Source: CAYTAU01 sp964442075
GTDB lineage: Bacteria > Bacteroidota > Bacteroidia > Bacteroidales > CAYTAU01
DNA length: 64,000 nt
Assembly: GCA_964442075.1 (NCBI GenBank)
Contig: CAYTWH010000017.1
Span: 1 to 64,000, forward strand
Direction of reading: 5' to 3'
The position numbers were made by a program, and so were the translations under genes. Positions 7,387 through 17,477 of this stretch are shown here, piece by piece. Under the pieces are notes generated by a model that saw nothing but the letters and a program-made list of their open reading frames with translations, was not told the DNA's origin and ran no database searches. Within the stretch, counting starts at the first letter, position 1; every line of letters begins with the position of its first letter.

Positions 7387-9687
7387 ATGGCAGAAAACAT
7401 TGTTATTGTTGAGTCTCCGGCAAAAGCCAAGACAATTGAGAAATTCCTGGGAAAAGATTATATTGTTTTATCAAGTTTTGGACATATTAGAGATTTGGAA
7501 AAAAAGAATTTTGGGATAGATATTGAAAACGATTATTGTCCTCAGTATGTAGTAAGTCCTGATAAGAAAAAAATTGTTGCTGAACTTAAGAAAAAATCAA
7601 AATCAGTAAAATACGTATGGTTGGCATCTGATGAGGACCGCGAAGGAGAAGCAATTGCCTGGCATTTAAAAGAAGAATTAGAGTTGCCCGATAATAAAAT
7701 AAAGCGTATAGTTTTTCATGAAATAACCAAAGATGCTATTTTAAAAGCAATAAAAACCCCTCGGGATATTGATTATAACCTTGTAAACGCTCAACAAGCA
7801 AGAAGAGTTCTTGACCGTCTTGTAGGTTTTGAATTATCGCCTGTACTTTGGAAAAAAGTAAAACCAAAGTTGTCTGCTGGAAGAGTACAATCCGTTGCAG
7901 TTCGTTTAATTGTTGAAAGAGAAAGAGAAATTAATGAGTTTAAATCAATTTCTTCTTATAAAGTTATTGCTAACTTTAATTTATCTGATAATAAAACACA
8001 AATAAAGGCAGAATTACCAAAAAATATTTTGAAAAAAGAAGATGTAATAATATTCTTGGAAAAATGTAAAGATTCTAACTTTATTATATCTGACATTACT
8101 AAAAAGCCTGGAGTAAAAAATCCCACAGCACCATTTACAACATCAACTCTTCAACAAGAAGCCAGTAGAAAAATGGGGTTTTCAGTTTCTAAAACCATGA
8201 CAATTGCTCAAAAGCTTTATGAGGCAGGAAAAATTACATATATGAGAACTGATTCTGTTAATCTTTCCGACCTTGCACTTAATACTGCAAAACAAGTCAT
8301 AATTAAAGAATTTGGTGAAGAATATTATAAAAGAAGACAATATAAAACAAAATCTAAAGGAGCACAGGAAGCACACGAGGCGATAAGGCCTACATATATT
8401 AATACTAAAAGTACAAATGGTAATAATGATGAGCAAAGATTATATGAATTAATTTGGAAACGCACTGTTGCATCACAAATGAGTGAAGCTAAATTTGAAA
8501 AAACATCCGTTACAATTGATATTTCTAAAACACAAGAAAAATTTATTGCTTCAGGTGAAGTTTTGATTTTCGACGGTTTTCTTAAAGTTTATTTAGAATC
8601 ATCTGATAATGATAAAGAGGACAATAATAAAGGAATATTGCCTCCAATGAAAACAAATGACAAATTACAATTAATTAATATTATTGGTACTGAAAAATTT
8701 TCATACCATTCTGCACGATATACTGAAGCAAGCCTTGTTCGCAAACTTGAGGACCTTGGCATTGGAAGACCTTCAACATATGCACCAACTATTTCAACAG
8801 TTCAAACAAGAGGATATGTTGTTAAAGAAGACAGAGAAGGGGTTGAGAGAAAATATAATCAAGTACTTTTAGAAAATAATAATATTTCCGAAACAATTAA
8901 AAAAGAGATTACAGGTGCAGAAAAATCAAAGATGTTTCCTACTGATATTGGTTTAGTTGTAAATGATTTTCTTGTAAAATATTTTGAAAATATTATGGAT
9001 TATAATTTTACTGCTAATATTGAAAAGGAATTTGATGAAATTGCTTTTGGAAAAATGCAGTGGACAAAAATGGTAGATAATTTTTATAAACCATTTCACA
9101 CTAAAGTTGAAAACACCGTTGAAACATCAGAAAGGAATACAGGAGAAAGGGTATTGGGAAATGATCCGGCAACAGGAAGAACAATAATTGTTAGAATTGG
9201 CAGATATGGACCAATGGCTCAAATTGGAAATTCAGATGAAGAAGACAAACCAAAATTTGCTGCATTACGCAAAAATCAACACCTTGAAACAATAACACTT
9301 GAGGAAGCATTAGATTTATTTAAACTTCCTCGTACTATTGGCGAATACGAAAATAAAGAAGTAGTTATTGGTATTGGAAGATTTGGGCCATATGTAAGAC
9401 ATGATAACAAGTTTTATTCTTTGAAAAAAGATATTGATGACCCAATGACAATAGAATTAAACAGAGCTATTGAATTAATTGAGGAAAAAAGAAAAAAGGA
9501 TAAAGAAAAAGTAATTAAGATATTTGATGAAAATAAAGATGTCCAAGTTCTAAACGGCAGATGGGGACCATACATAGCTTACAAAAAAAATAATTACAGA
9601 ATTCCAAAAACCCAAGATGCTAAAGAATTATCATTAGAGGATTGTATGGCATTAATTGATAAAGCCGGTACTAAAAAGAAAAAATAG
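7387..9687 (+). CDS. topA: DNA topoisomerase I
   Basis: Type IA topoisomerase that relaxes negative supercoils. The Toprim domain starts at the N-terminus with VIVESPAKAKTIEKFLG and carries the acidic triad in SDEDREGEAIAWH. The active-site tyrosine lies in ITYMRTDSVNLS. The C-terminus has no zinc-finger cysteines. It carries three short GR-(Y/F/W)-GP repeats (IGRYGPMAQIG, IGRFGPYVRHD, GRWGPYIAY), the C-terminal repeat type usual for Bacteroidota topA. The 766-residue length is normal. The start is the ATG at 7387, and the protein ends in a lysine run. It lies ahead of the arginase-like gene and the gld cluster, a neighbourhood I associate with Bacteroidota. Confidence 0.97.
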   Translation: MAENIVIVESPAKAKTIEKFLGKDYIVLSSFGHIRDLEKKNFGIDIENDYCPQYVVSPDKKKIVAELKKKSKSVKYVWLASDEDREGEAIAWHLKEELELPDNKIKRIVFHEITKDAILKAIKTPRDIDYNLVNAQQARRVLDRLVGFELSPVLWKKVKPKLSAGRVQSVAVRLIVEREREINEFKSISSYKVIANFNLSDNKTQIKAELPKNILKKEDVIIFLEKCKDSNFIISDITKKPGVKNPTAPFTTSTLQQEASRKMGFSVSKTMTIAQKLYEAGKITYMRTDSVNLSDLALNTAKQVIIKEFGEEYYKRRQYKTKSKGAQEAHEAIRPTYINTKSTNGNNDEQRLYELIWKRTVASQMSEAKFEKTSVTIDISKTQEKFIASGEVLIFDGFLKVYLESSDNDKEDNNKGILPPMKTNDKLQLINIIGTEKFSYHSARYTEASLVRKLEDLGIGRPSTYAPTISTVQTRGYVVKEDREGVERKYNQVLLENNNISETIKKEITGAEKSKMFPTDIGLVVNDFLVKYFENIMDYNFTANIEKEFDEIAFGKMQWTKMVDNFYKPFHTKVENTVETSERNTGERVLGNDPATGRTIIVRIGRYGPMAQIGNSDEEDKPKFAALRKNQHLETITLEEALDLFKLPRTIGEYENKEVVIGIGRFGPYVRHDNKFYSLKKDIDDPMTIELNRAIELIEEKRKKDKEKVIKIFDENKDVQVLNGRWGPYIAYKKNNYRIPKTQDAKELSLEDCMALIDKAGTKKKK

Positions 9688-9789
9688 ATGACTTAGAATG
9701 AAACGAGCCATGTCAATTAATCTTGACACACAGGAAAATGATTATAATGGCAAGTTACATCTGGCAATTAAAAAACAAATTATAAACAG

Positions 9790-10956
9790 ATGAAGTTATT
9801 CGACTATTTTAAGCCTGTTAATGAAAAAATAATTGCAAAATCAAAATTGCTTTCAGAAAATTCTTTTGGAAAGAAAGCCAGCATATATTATATAAAAGAT
9901 AAAAATATTCCCAATATAAATAGTTTCGACATTGCAATATTGGGAATACCGGAGAGCAGAGCATCAAATAATGACGCTTGCTCAAAAGCACCTGATATTA
10001 TACGAGAAAAATTATACGAATTATTTATTCCTGATGTTAACCTAAAAATTATTGATCTCGGGAATTTAATTATCAGCAAAACTCTTAACGACACATATTT
10101 TGCAATTAGAGATGTATTAGCAGAATTAATTAACTCAAATACTATCCCAATTATTATTGGTGGAAGTGAAGATCTAAATTATGGACTATATCTTGCTTTA
10201 GAAAATATTAGCAATGGCGTAAACATAACAAATGTCAATTCCCGAATTAATTACACTTCTGATAAAAATAGGCTTGAAAACTATCATTTTCTAAATAAAA
10301 TATTAAATAAAAAAGATAATAATGTAAATAACTATACCAATATTGGGTATCAACAATATTTCAACAATATTGATGATGTGAATACATTAAATAAGCTTTT
10401 CTTTAATACAATACGCTTAGGCGATGCAAAAAAAAATATTATTGAAATTGAACCATATATAAGAGACAGTAATATTTTCAGCATTAATGTTGCTTCAATA
10501 AAGCAATCTGATGCTCCTGCTAATATTCACCCTTCTTCAAACGGATTTTATGGAGATGAAATATGTTTACTTTCCAGATTCGCCGGTTTTAGTAATAATG
10601 TAAAAGTTTTTAGTATTTTTGATATAAATCCTAATCTTGATATAAATTTTTCAACTTCAAGTTTGGCAGCACAAGCAATTTGGTATTTTATAGAAGGATT
10701 TTACAAAAGAGATAATGATACCCCAAATAATAATAACAGTAAATTTTTAAAATTTACTGTTTCAATTGAAAATTGCCAACATTCATTAATATTTTATAAA
10801 AATAAAATTAATGACAAATGGTGGCTAAAAGTTCCAAATAATAATTCAACAAAAAAAAGCGTAATCATTGCCTGTACTCATAACGACTACAATAAAGCTT
10901 GTTCTAATGAAATTCCGGATAGATGGTGGAAAACACATCAAAAAATCAATAATTAA
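9790..10956 (+). CDS. Degenerate arginase/formimidoylglutamase-fold protein
   Basis: The fold is recognisable as ureohydrolase: FDIAILGIPESR, then APDIIREKLYELF, then PIIIGGSEDLNYGLY. The metal ligands expected of an active enzyme look lost. The GGxH histidine is replaced by Glu in GGSED. The DAHxD segment reads NVNSRINY. The late SxDxDxxDP motif reads SINVASIKQSDAP, with Asn and Ser where the Asp ligands belong. A dinuclear manganese hydrolase is therefore unlikely, and a structural or binding role is possible. The 388-residue length is somewhat long. It follows topA and precedes the porP/gld operon. No signal peptide is present, so it is probably cytoplasmic. Confidence 0.85.
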   Translation: MKLFDYFKPVNEKIIAKSKLLSENSFGKKASIYYIKDKNIPNINSFDIAILGIPESRASNNDACSKAPDIIREKLYELFIPDVNLKIIDLGNLIISKTLNDTYFAIRDVLAELINSNTIPIIIGGSEDLNYGLYLALENISNGVNITNVNSRINYTSDKNRLENYHFLNKILNKKDNNVNNYTNIGYQQYFNNIDDVNTLNKLFFNTIRLGDAKKNIIEIEPYIRDSNIFSINVASIKQSDAPANIHPSSNGFYGDEICLLSRFAGFSNNVKVFSIFDINPNLDINFSTSSLAAQAIWYFIEGFYKRDNDTPNNNNSKFLKFTVSIENCQHSLIFYKNKINDKWWLKVPNNNSTKKSVIIACTHNDYNKACSNEIPDRWWKTHQKINN

Positions 10957-11078
10957 AATGCACCTACAGTGCTGGTATACTGCACAATAATCATTTTTGT
11001 TTATTTTAGAACAATAATAACCACAATATCTCGTTTATTATAATACCTGATTAACATTTATTATAAAATCTTTTTTAT

Positions 11079-11086
11079 TATCTTTG
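11079..11086 (+). promoter_or_regulatory. Probable -7 box of the porP-gldKLMN operon
   Basis: TATCTTTG fits TAnnTTTG in the 316-bp gap before the porP/sprF-like gene. It implies a leader of about 180 nt, in which I see no clear hairpin or terminator. No convincing -33 box was found. Confidence 0.45.
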
Positions 11087-11272
11087 CCAATAGATAAATT
11101 TTTAGACAAAAAAGTAACCTTTTAAAAAAATCAACGTAAATTGACAAACGGATATTTTAGACTTATTAACAAGAAAATTGTTAATAAAATTTGTTAGTTA
11201 AGATTATTTTTATTTATTTTACCTTTTTGTAGCTAAAAATAAGACATAATAAGTAACTGTAAAAGCAAAATT

Positions 11273-12244
11273 ATGAGTAAATTAAAAGCTTTTGTTGTAT
11301 TATTTTTAATAATATCTTCTTCTGTACTTGCACAAAGAGATCCGCAATATAGTATGAATTTTTATAACCAATTGGCCTTTAATCCGGGTTATGCAGGTAG
11401 TAATGATGCAATTTGTGCTGTTATGTTATATAGAAATCAATGGATGGGTTTCGACGGAACACCAAAAACAATGGCATTTAGTGTTCATGGTCCAATTGAA
11501 AGTATTAGTAGTGGAGTAGGATTATCTATTTTACAAGACAAAGCAGGATTTGGCAAAGATTTTCTTCTAAATTTAGATTATGCATATAAAATGGAACTTG
11601 GTGATGGAAAATTAGGTTTAGGTTTAGGCTTGGGTTTAATTAATAGATCACTTGATGGAGAATGGGAATCACCCGATGTTTTATGGGGTAATACACAAAA
11701 TGCTTATGATGACCCATTAATTCCCCATAGCGGAAGCCATTTTTCTTTCGATTCAAATTTTGGAGCTTTTTATATTGTAGATGATAAAGATCATGCATAT
11801 TATGCAGGTTTAAGTATTACTCATTTAAACAAGCCACAAGTAAAAATTGACAAAGAAAATACAGAATTTCATTCATATTTTGCAAGACATTTGTATCTGT
11901 CAGGAGGATATAATTATGCATTACCAAATGGAATAATTGACGTACAGCCAATGTTTATTTTACAAACAGATGGAGTAAGTGCACAATATAATTTTAATTT
12001 ACGTGCTGTTTATCAAAAACAATTTTGGGGAGGTATAAGTTATCGTGTAAGTGATGCTATAGTTCCTATGATTGGTGCAAATTTAGCCAAACCTGCGGGA
12101 TTAGGAATTGGAGTTGCTTATGACATTACATTATCAAATATAGCTGAATATTCAGATGGTTCTATAGAATTTTATTTGAGATATTGTTTTAATATTGAGT
12201 CATCTGGAGACAGAGGTACTTATAAAAGTGTTAGATTCTTATAA
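11273..12244 (+). CDS. PorP/SprF family outer-membrane protein of type IX secretion
   Basis: 323 residues with a signal peptide (KAFVVLFLIISSSVLAQ) followed by the family hallmark RDPQYSMNFYNQLAFNPGYAGS. The rest is made of alternating beta-strand-like segments, as expected of an outer-membrane barrel. It sits 49 bp upstream of gldK in the same direction. In Bacteroidota, PorP/SprF proteins associate with the T9SS, and some attach B-type cargo to the cell surface. Several paralogues normally occur per genome. The copy next to gldK is the best candidate for a core component. Confidence 0.93.
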   Translation: MSKLKAFVVLFLIISSSVLAQRDPQYSMNFYNQLAFNPGYAGSNDAICAVMLYRNQWMGFDGTPKTMAFSVHGPIESISSGVGLSILQDKAGFGKDFLLNLDYAYKMELGDGKLGLGLGLGLINRSLDGEWESPDVLWGNTQNAYDDPLIPHSGSHFSFDSNFGAFYIVDDKDHAYYAGLSITHLNKPQVKIDKENTEFHSYFARHLYLSGGYNYALPNGIIDVQPMFILQTDGVSAQYNFNLRAVYQKQFWGGISYRVSDAIVPMIGANLAKPAGLGIGVAYDITLSNIAEYSDGSIEFYLRYCFNIESSGDRGTYKSVRFL

Positions 12245-12293
12245 TTTAATTATAAATTATTGCAAAGTCGCAATAATTAAATAAGGAGGTATT

Positions 12294-13730
12294 ATGAAAA
12301 GATTACTTCTATTTAGTATTTTTATCGCAATAATTGCCACAGGTTGTTATAATGGCAGTGGTGAACTTACAGGAGTTCAAAATAGAGAGCAGTGGTTTAT
12401 TCAACCACCTTTTGGTATGGTATTTATCAAAATGGGTAGCTATAACATGGGTCCAAACGATCAAGATGTATCTTGGGCAATGACTGCCGAATCTAAAACT
12501 GTTTCAATTTTTCCATTTTGGATGGATGAAACAGAAATTACAAACAATGAATATCGTCAATTTGTATTTTGGGTAAGAGATTCCATTGCTTACAAATTAA
12601 TGGGAGCTCAAAACGATGAATTTTTAATAACTGAAAATGAATACGGTGAAGATGTAAATCCACCTTTCATTTTTTGGGAAGATTTTGGCGGGCCAAGATT
12701 ATTGTGGCATGAAGAAGAAGAAAGAGAAGTTCTTGCAGAAATGTTTTTACTTGAACATGAAGAATTTTACAGAAGAAAACAAATTGATACTAGAAAATTG
12801 AATTTTGAATATTTTTGGATTGACTTAGATCAAGCTGCTAAGAAATTTGAATTTTCCGGTAGAAATGGAATGGAATCCAGAAGATCTTTCGATTATAGTG
12901 AAATGGAATTAAATAATAAAATCAAATATGACGGTGATGTTATTAATTTCTCAATAGGAAAAGAAGGTGAAAGAGAACAAGTAAAAGATCGTTCTTCATA
13001 TATAATGAGAGACGTAATTAATGTTTATCCTGACACATTATGTTGGATAAGTGATTTTACATATTCTTATAATGAACCTCAAGCAAAAATGTATTTTTGG
13101 CATCCTGCTTATGACCACTATCCTGTAGTTGGTGTTGACTGGATGCAAGCAAGAGCATTTTGTATTTGGAGAACAACTCTTTTTAACGGATATAGAGATT
13201 ATAATTTAGAAACTTATGTTCAAGATTGGAGATTACCAACAGAATCTGAATGGGAATATGCTGCTAGAGGAGGTTTAAAAGAATCAATGTATCCTTGGGG
13301 AGGATATTATGCAACAAACTACAAGGGGTGTTATATTGCTAATTTTAAGCCATTAAGAGGAAATTATGTGGCTGATGGTGGATTTTATCCAATAATTGTA
13401 GCCAATAATGAGCCTAATGAATGGGGTTTATATGACATGGCAGGAAATGTTTCAGAATGGACAGATAATGCTTTTGACGAATCAGCCTATAGTTATACTG
13501 ATGATTTAAATCCTGACTATAAGTATTTTGCATTACCTGATGATTTACCTGTTAAAAAACGTAAAGTCATTAGAGGAGGTTCATGGAAAGATGTTGCATA
13601 TTATTTGCAGTGTGGAACCAGAACTTTTGAGTATCAAGATTCCGCAAAATCTTACATTGGTTTCAGGTGTATAAGAACTTATTTAGGTCGTGATGCAAGT
13701 GATGCAGGATCAGGTTCACTAGTTTATTAA
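12294..13730 (+). CDS. gldK: GldK/PorK, T9SS ring lipoprotein
   Basis: 478 residues. A lipoprotein signal (LLLFSIFIAIIATGCYNG) anchors it to the outer membrane. The body is a formylglycine-generating-enzyme-like (SUMF1) fold: FWMDETEITNNEYRQF near the N-terminus, then WRLPTESEWEYAARGG, WGLYDMAGNVSEWT and VIRGGSWKD. In T9SS it forms the periplasmic ring with GldN. The family is not thought to be catalytic. A good ribosome-binding site (AAGGAGG) precedes the ATG. It is the first of the gldKLMN run, spaced 54 bp from gldL. Confidence 0.97.
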   Translation: MKRLLLFSIFIAIIATGCYNGSGELTGVQNREQWFIQPPFGMVFIKMGSYNMGPNDQDVSWAMTAESKTVSIFPFWMDETEITNNEYRQFVFWVRDSIAYKLMGAQNDEFLITENEYGEDVNPPFIFWEDFGGPRLLWHEEEEREVLAEMFLLEHEEFYRRKQIDTRKLNFEYFWIDLDQAAKKFEFSGRNGMESRRSFDYSEMELNNKIKYDGDVINFSIGKEGEREQVKDRSSYIMRDVINVYPDTLCWISDFTYSYNEPQAKMYFWHPAYDHYPVVGVDWMQARAFCIWRTTLFNGYRDYNLETYVQDWRLPTESEWEYAARGGLKESMYPWGGYYATNYKGCYIANFKPLRGNYVADGGFYPIIVANNEPNEWGLYDMAGNVSEWTDNAFDESAYSYTDDLNPDYKYFALPDDLPVKKRKVIRGGSWKDVAYYLQCGTRTFEYQDSAKSYIGFRCIRTYLGRDASDAGSGSLVY

Positions 13731-13784
13731 CATTATTTTACTATTTTATAAATTTTTTAATATTAATACTTAAATTTAAATACT

Positions 13785-14882
13785 ATGGGAATAACAGAAA
13801 TTGTAGAAAGTAAGGGCTACAAAGCATTTATGACAAAACTTTATGGCTGGGGTGCAGCAGTTGTAATTCTTGGAGCATTATTTAAAATTATGCACTGGCC
13901 ATTTGCAGGACCAATGCTTATAGCAGGACTTGGTACAGAAGCACTGATTTTTTTCGCATCTGCTTTTGAGCCTATGCATCCTCAACCAGATTGGACTTTA
14001 GTCTATCCCGAACTTGCAGGTTTAACTGATGAAGATGCCGAAGCTTTATCAGATGACCCAAAACTTTCTAAAAAGAAATCTGCTTTAGAAAAATTTGACG
14101 AAATGATAGAAAGTGCAGAAATAACACCAGAATTATTTGAGAAACTTGGTGATGGCTTAAAAAAGATGAATGTAACCACAGAGAAACTTGCTGATGTTTC
14201 TGATGCAACTGTTGCTACAAATAATTATGTAGATAATTTTGAAAAAGCATCTGAAAAAGTTAACCAGTTTGCTAATTCTTATGGAGAATCTGCCACAAAA
14301 TTAAATCGAACATCCGAAGCACTATCTGAAACATATATAAAATCATCTGAAACTGTAAACAATTCTACAAATAAATTTGCAGAAGATATTACAAATTCGG
14401 GAGACAAAATTGCCGGAATAATTACTGGTTCTGCTGAAAATTCCGCTAACGTAATTTCAGGCTCAGCTGAGAAATTAGCAAGCATGGTTGTTTCAACTGG
14501 TGAAAGAGTAACAGAAATTGTTAGTAATGCAGGACAGGAATTATCTTCTTCTTATCAAAAATTAACTGAAGTTATGAATAAAGAATTTGAATCATCAACT
14601 GAAGGAAATAAAACATACGGAGAACAACTTGAAGTAATGACAAAAAATCTTACGGCTCTTAATGCAGTTTATGAATTGCAATTGCAATCTTCAAACGAGC
14701 ATCTTGATGCTTCAAAAGAATTATATACTGGACTGGACGAAATGATGGATAGTTTGAAGAGATCTGCCGGTGATGCAGATGTCTATCGTGAAGAGGTTTC
14801 TAAACTTGGTAAAAACCTAGGAGCTCTTAATACTATTTATGGCAATATGTTAACTGCAATGAACGTTAATATTAACCAGTAA
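13785..14882 (+). CDS. gldL: GldL/PorL, T9SS inner-membrane motor subunit
   Basis: 365 residues. Two membrane helices lie near the N-terminus (about residues 20-38 and 45-63), joined by the conserved IMHWPFAGPMLI turn. A glutamate inside the second helix (GTEALIFF) corresponds to the residue known to be important for proton-driven function in GldL. With GldM it forms the motor that powers secretion. The cytoplasmic part is longer than in Flavobacterium GldL (about 215 residues). Residues about 130-290 form a Ser/Ala/Thr/Glu-rich helical stretch with repeating GSAEN/GSAEK motifs, probably a coiled coil. Confidence 0.95.
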   Translation: MGITEIVESKGYKAFMTKLYGWGAAVVILGALFKIMHWPFAGPMLIAGLGTEALIFFASAFEPMHPQPDWTLVYPELAGLTDEDAEALSDDPKLSKKKSALEKFDEMIESAEITPELFEKLGDGLKKMNVTTEKLADVSDATVATNNYVDNFEKASEKVNQFANSYGESATKLNRTSEALSETYIKSSETVNNSTNKFAEDITNSGDKIAGIITGSAENSANVISGSAEKLASMVVSTGERVTEIVSNAGQELSSSYQKLTEVMNKEFESSTEGNKTYGEQLEVMTKNLTALNAVYELQLQSSNEHLDASKELYTGLDEMMDSLKRSAGDADVYREEVSKLGKNLGALNTIYGNMLTAMNVNINQ

Positions 14883-14924
14883 TTAAAGTGTTTATTTATT
14901 AATTAATTTAAAACTTGAATTGTT

Positions 14925-16541
14925 ATGGGTGCAACGAATTGTCCAGAAACCCCGAGGCAGAAAATGATAAGTATGATGTATCTAGTGCTAACTGCATTAT
15001 TGGCACTAAATGTATCGGCTGAAGTTCTCAATGCTTTTAGTCTTTTTGATGAAGCATTAACCACAACAAGCAACAACTTTGTATCTAAAAATGAAAGTGT
15101 TTATTCAGCGTTTGTTGCTGCAGAAAAAGAAAATCCTGTAAAAACAAAAAAATGGAAAGACATAGCAGATAAACTTAAGCAGAAATCTAATGAAATGTGT
15201 GAATACATGGATGAACTTAAGAAAGAAATAATTGAAAAAGGAGGAGGAGTAGATGAAGGTGCCGACCCTATTGCAGCTGCCGGTATTACAAAGAAATCAG
15301 ATTTGAATGTTGGAGGAGAAGTACTTGTAGGAGCTGATGAAAAAGGGAAAGGTCTTGTTCTTAAAAATAAATTTGACGTATTTAGGGAATGGTTGATTTC
15401 TCAAACTAGTGATGACATGTTAAAAGATGGTCTAGAAAAATCATTATCGACTCATGATCATACGGCACCTGATGGTTCATCACATAAATGGCATCTTTCT
15501 TATTTTGACCATATGCCACTTGTAGCCTGTGTAACAGGTTTATCAAAACTAGAAAGTGATGTGAGGAATGCTGAAGCAGATTTACTTGCATACCTTTATG
15601 GGCAAATTGATGCGGGTTCGTTTTCTTTTAATAAATTAGATGGGACTGTTATTGCACAATCTAATTACGTTATGTCAGGAGATGTTTATGAAGCAGATAT
15701 TTTCCTCGCTGCTTTTGATACTACTAAAAGCCCTAATATTTTTATTGGGAAATATGATTCTACTAAACTTGAAATGATTGGAAAAGAAGGTGTAGATTAT
15801 TTTAAACTTGACTCTATTATTGACGGAAAGGGAAAATACAGAGTAACAAAAGGTGTTGGGTATCATACAGTAGAAGGTTTAATATTTTTTGAGACAGGAA
15901 AAGGAAAAACTAAAAAAACTTTAAAATTTCCTTTCAGTAATGAATTCCAAGTAGCTGCAAGTAGTGTAGTTATTTCACCTACAAAAATGAATGTATTTTA
16001 TATAGGCGTTGAAAATCCTGTTGATATTTCAGCTCCCGGTGTACCTTCAGATAAAATATTTCCTTCAATAAGTGGTGGTGGTGGTAGAATAAGAAGATCC
16101 GGCAAGGGATATGTTGTCACAGTATCAACTCCAACAAAAAATTGTAAGGTAAGTGTAGCTGGTGAAGTTAATGGATCCAGAAGAAGTATGGGAAGTATGC
16201 CATTCCGTGTAAAACGAGTTCCTGACCCTGTTGCTAAAGTAGCAGGTCAAAAAGGTGGAACTATTGCAAAAACAAAACTTGCCGCTCAACAAGGAGTTGT
16301 TGCCGATCTTGAAAATTTCGATTTTAAATTAAAGTTCAATATTATAAAATTTACTGTTTCTGCAACTATTGATGGATTTGAACAAAGTTCAACTTGTAAT
16401 GGAAGTAGATTTAATGCTAAAGCAAAAAATATAATAAAAAAAGTTAAACGTGGTAAAAAATTATACATAGAAGATGTTAAAGCAAAAGGACCTGGTGGAA
16501 AAATTAGAAACCTAGGTTCAATAGCGTTTAAGCTTAAGTAA
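14925..16541 (+). CDS. gldM: GldM/PorM, T9SS motor/shaft protein
   Basis: 538 residues. The N-terminus carries the family start NCPETPRQKMISMMYLVLTA and a single membrane helix (LVLTALLALNVSAEVLNAF). A long periplasmic region follows, helical first and then a series of beta domains. GldM spans the periplasm from the GldL motor to the GldK/GldN ring. It sits 42 bp after gldL and 11 bp before gldN. Length and domain order are normal. Confidence 0.96.
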   Translation: MGATNCPETPRQKMISMMYLVLTALLALNVSAEVLNAFSLFDEALTTTSNNFVSKNESVYSAFVAAEKENPVKTKKWKDIADKLKQKSNEMCEYMDELKKEIIEKGGGVDEGADPIAAAGITKKSDLNVGGEVLVGADEKGKGLVLKNKFDVFREWLISQTSDDMLKDGLEKSLSTHDHTAPDGSSHKWHLSYFDHMPLVACVTGLSKLESDVRNAEADLLAYLYGQIDAGSFSFNKLDGTVIAQSNYVMSGDVYEADIFLAAFDTTKSPNIFIGKYDSTKLEMIGKEGVDYFKLDSIIDGKGKYRVTKGVGYHTVEGLIFFETGKGKTKKTLKFPFSNEFQVAASSVVISPTKMNVFYIGVENPVDISAPGVPSDKIFPSISGGGGRIRRSGKGYVVTVSTPTKNCKVSVAGEVNGSRRSMGSMPFRVKRVPDPVAKVAGQKGGTIAKTKLAAQQGVVADLENFDFKLKFNIIKFTVSATIDGFEQSSTCNGSRFNAKAKNIIKKVKRGKKLYIEDVKAKGPGGKIRNLGSIAFKLK

Positions 16542-16552
16542 AAATTTATATT

Positions 16553-17425
16553 ATGAAAAAATTAATTATTATTTTCTTAGGGTTTTTATTGTTAATTGGT
16601 TTCAATAATAAAAAATTACAAGCACAAGATGTTTTAGATGGTATATATGTAAAAGAACATGTTCCTGCTCGAAAACCAATTCCATATTATTATTTAAGAG
16701 AATCAGATGTTACGTGGAGTAAAAGAATATGGAGAATGCTAGACCTAAGAGAAAAAATTAATCACCCATTATATTTTCCTTCAGTTCCTTATGAAGAACA
16801 ACCTTTAAATGATCGTTATAGCTTAATTTGTTTATTATTACATGGAGTTGAAAAAGAAGGATTAATTGTTTATGATGCAGCTATGGATGACCAGTTTCAA
16901 GTTCCACTTGCTCCAGATGAGTTACAATCAAATATGGGAGGTGGTGTAGATTCTATTGAGGTGGAAGATATGGAAACGTTTGAAATTACAATAAATGTTC
17001 AAGCAAGAGAACAGAGAGTTGATGAAGTTCAAAGATTAATGCTTAAAGAAGAATGGTTTTTTGATAAACAACGTTCTCAATTGAGTGTGCGAATCATTGG
17101 TTTATGCCCAATTAGAGCTTATTATAAAGAGGATGATGAGGATAAAGAAAATTTAACCATGAAACAGATTATGTGGGTTTATTTTCCTTCTGTACGTCAT
17201 TTGTTTGCAAACCATGAAGTATTTAATCCTTTTAATGATGCAGAAAGGAGAACATACGAGGATATATTTTTTAAAAGAAGGTTTCACAGTTATATTTATA
17301 GAGAAACCAATGTATATGATAATAGAAGAATTGGACAGTATAGAGAAGGTTTAGATGCATTACTTGAGTCTGAAAAGATTAAAGAAAGTATGTTTAAGTT
17401 TGAACACGATCTTTGGGAATTTTAA
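16553..17425 (+). CDS. gldN: GldN/PorN, T9SS ring protein
   Basis: 290 residues with a signal peptide (IIIFLGFLLLIGFNN, cut after LQAQ). The conserved GldN body follows, including LYFPSVPYEEQPLNDRYSL and IRAYYKEDDEDKENL. GldN is periplasmic and binds GldK. It is the last gene of the operon and is followed by a strong bidirectional terminator shared with the convergent murF-alr gene. Confidence 0.96.
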   Translation: MKKLIIIFLGFLLLIGFNNKKLQAQDVLDGIYVKEHVPARKPIPYYYLRESDVTWSKRIWRMLDLREKINHPLYFPSVPYEEQPLNDRYSLICLLLHGVEKEGLIVYDAAMDDQFQVPLAPDELQSNMGGGVDSIEVEDMETFEITINVQAREQRVDEVQRLMLKEEWFFDKQRSQLSVRIIGLCPIRAYYKEDDEDKENLTMKQIMWVYFPSVRHLFANHEVFNPFNDAERRTYEDIFFKRRFHSYIYRETNVYDNRRIGQYREGLDALLESEKIKESMFKFEHDLWEF

Positions 17426-17440
17426 TTTTTCAAAATATTT

Positions 17441-17477
17441 AAAAAAAAGACCGTTTATTTTAAACGGTCTTTTTTTT
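17441..17477. terminator. Bidirectional terminator between gldN and murF-alr
   Basis: A 17-bp uninterrupted stem (A8 GACCGTTTA paired with TAAACGGTC T8) closes a 3-nt loop. It has U-runs on both strands and lies between two converging genes. It is one of the clearest intrinsic terminators in the window. Confidence 0.93.
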
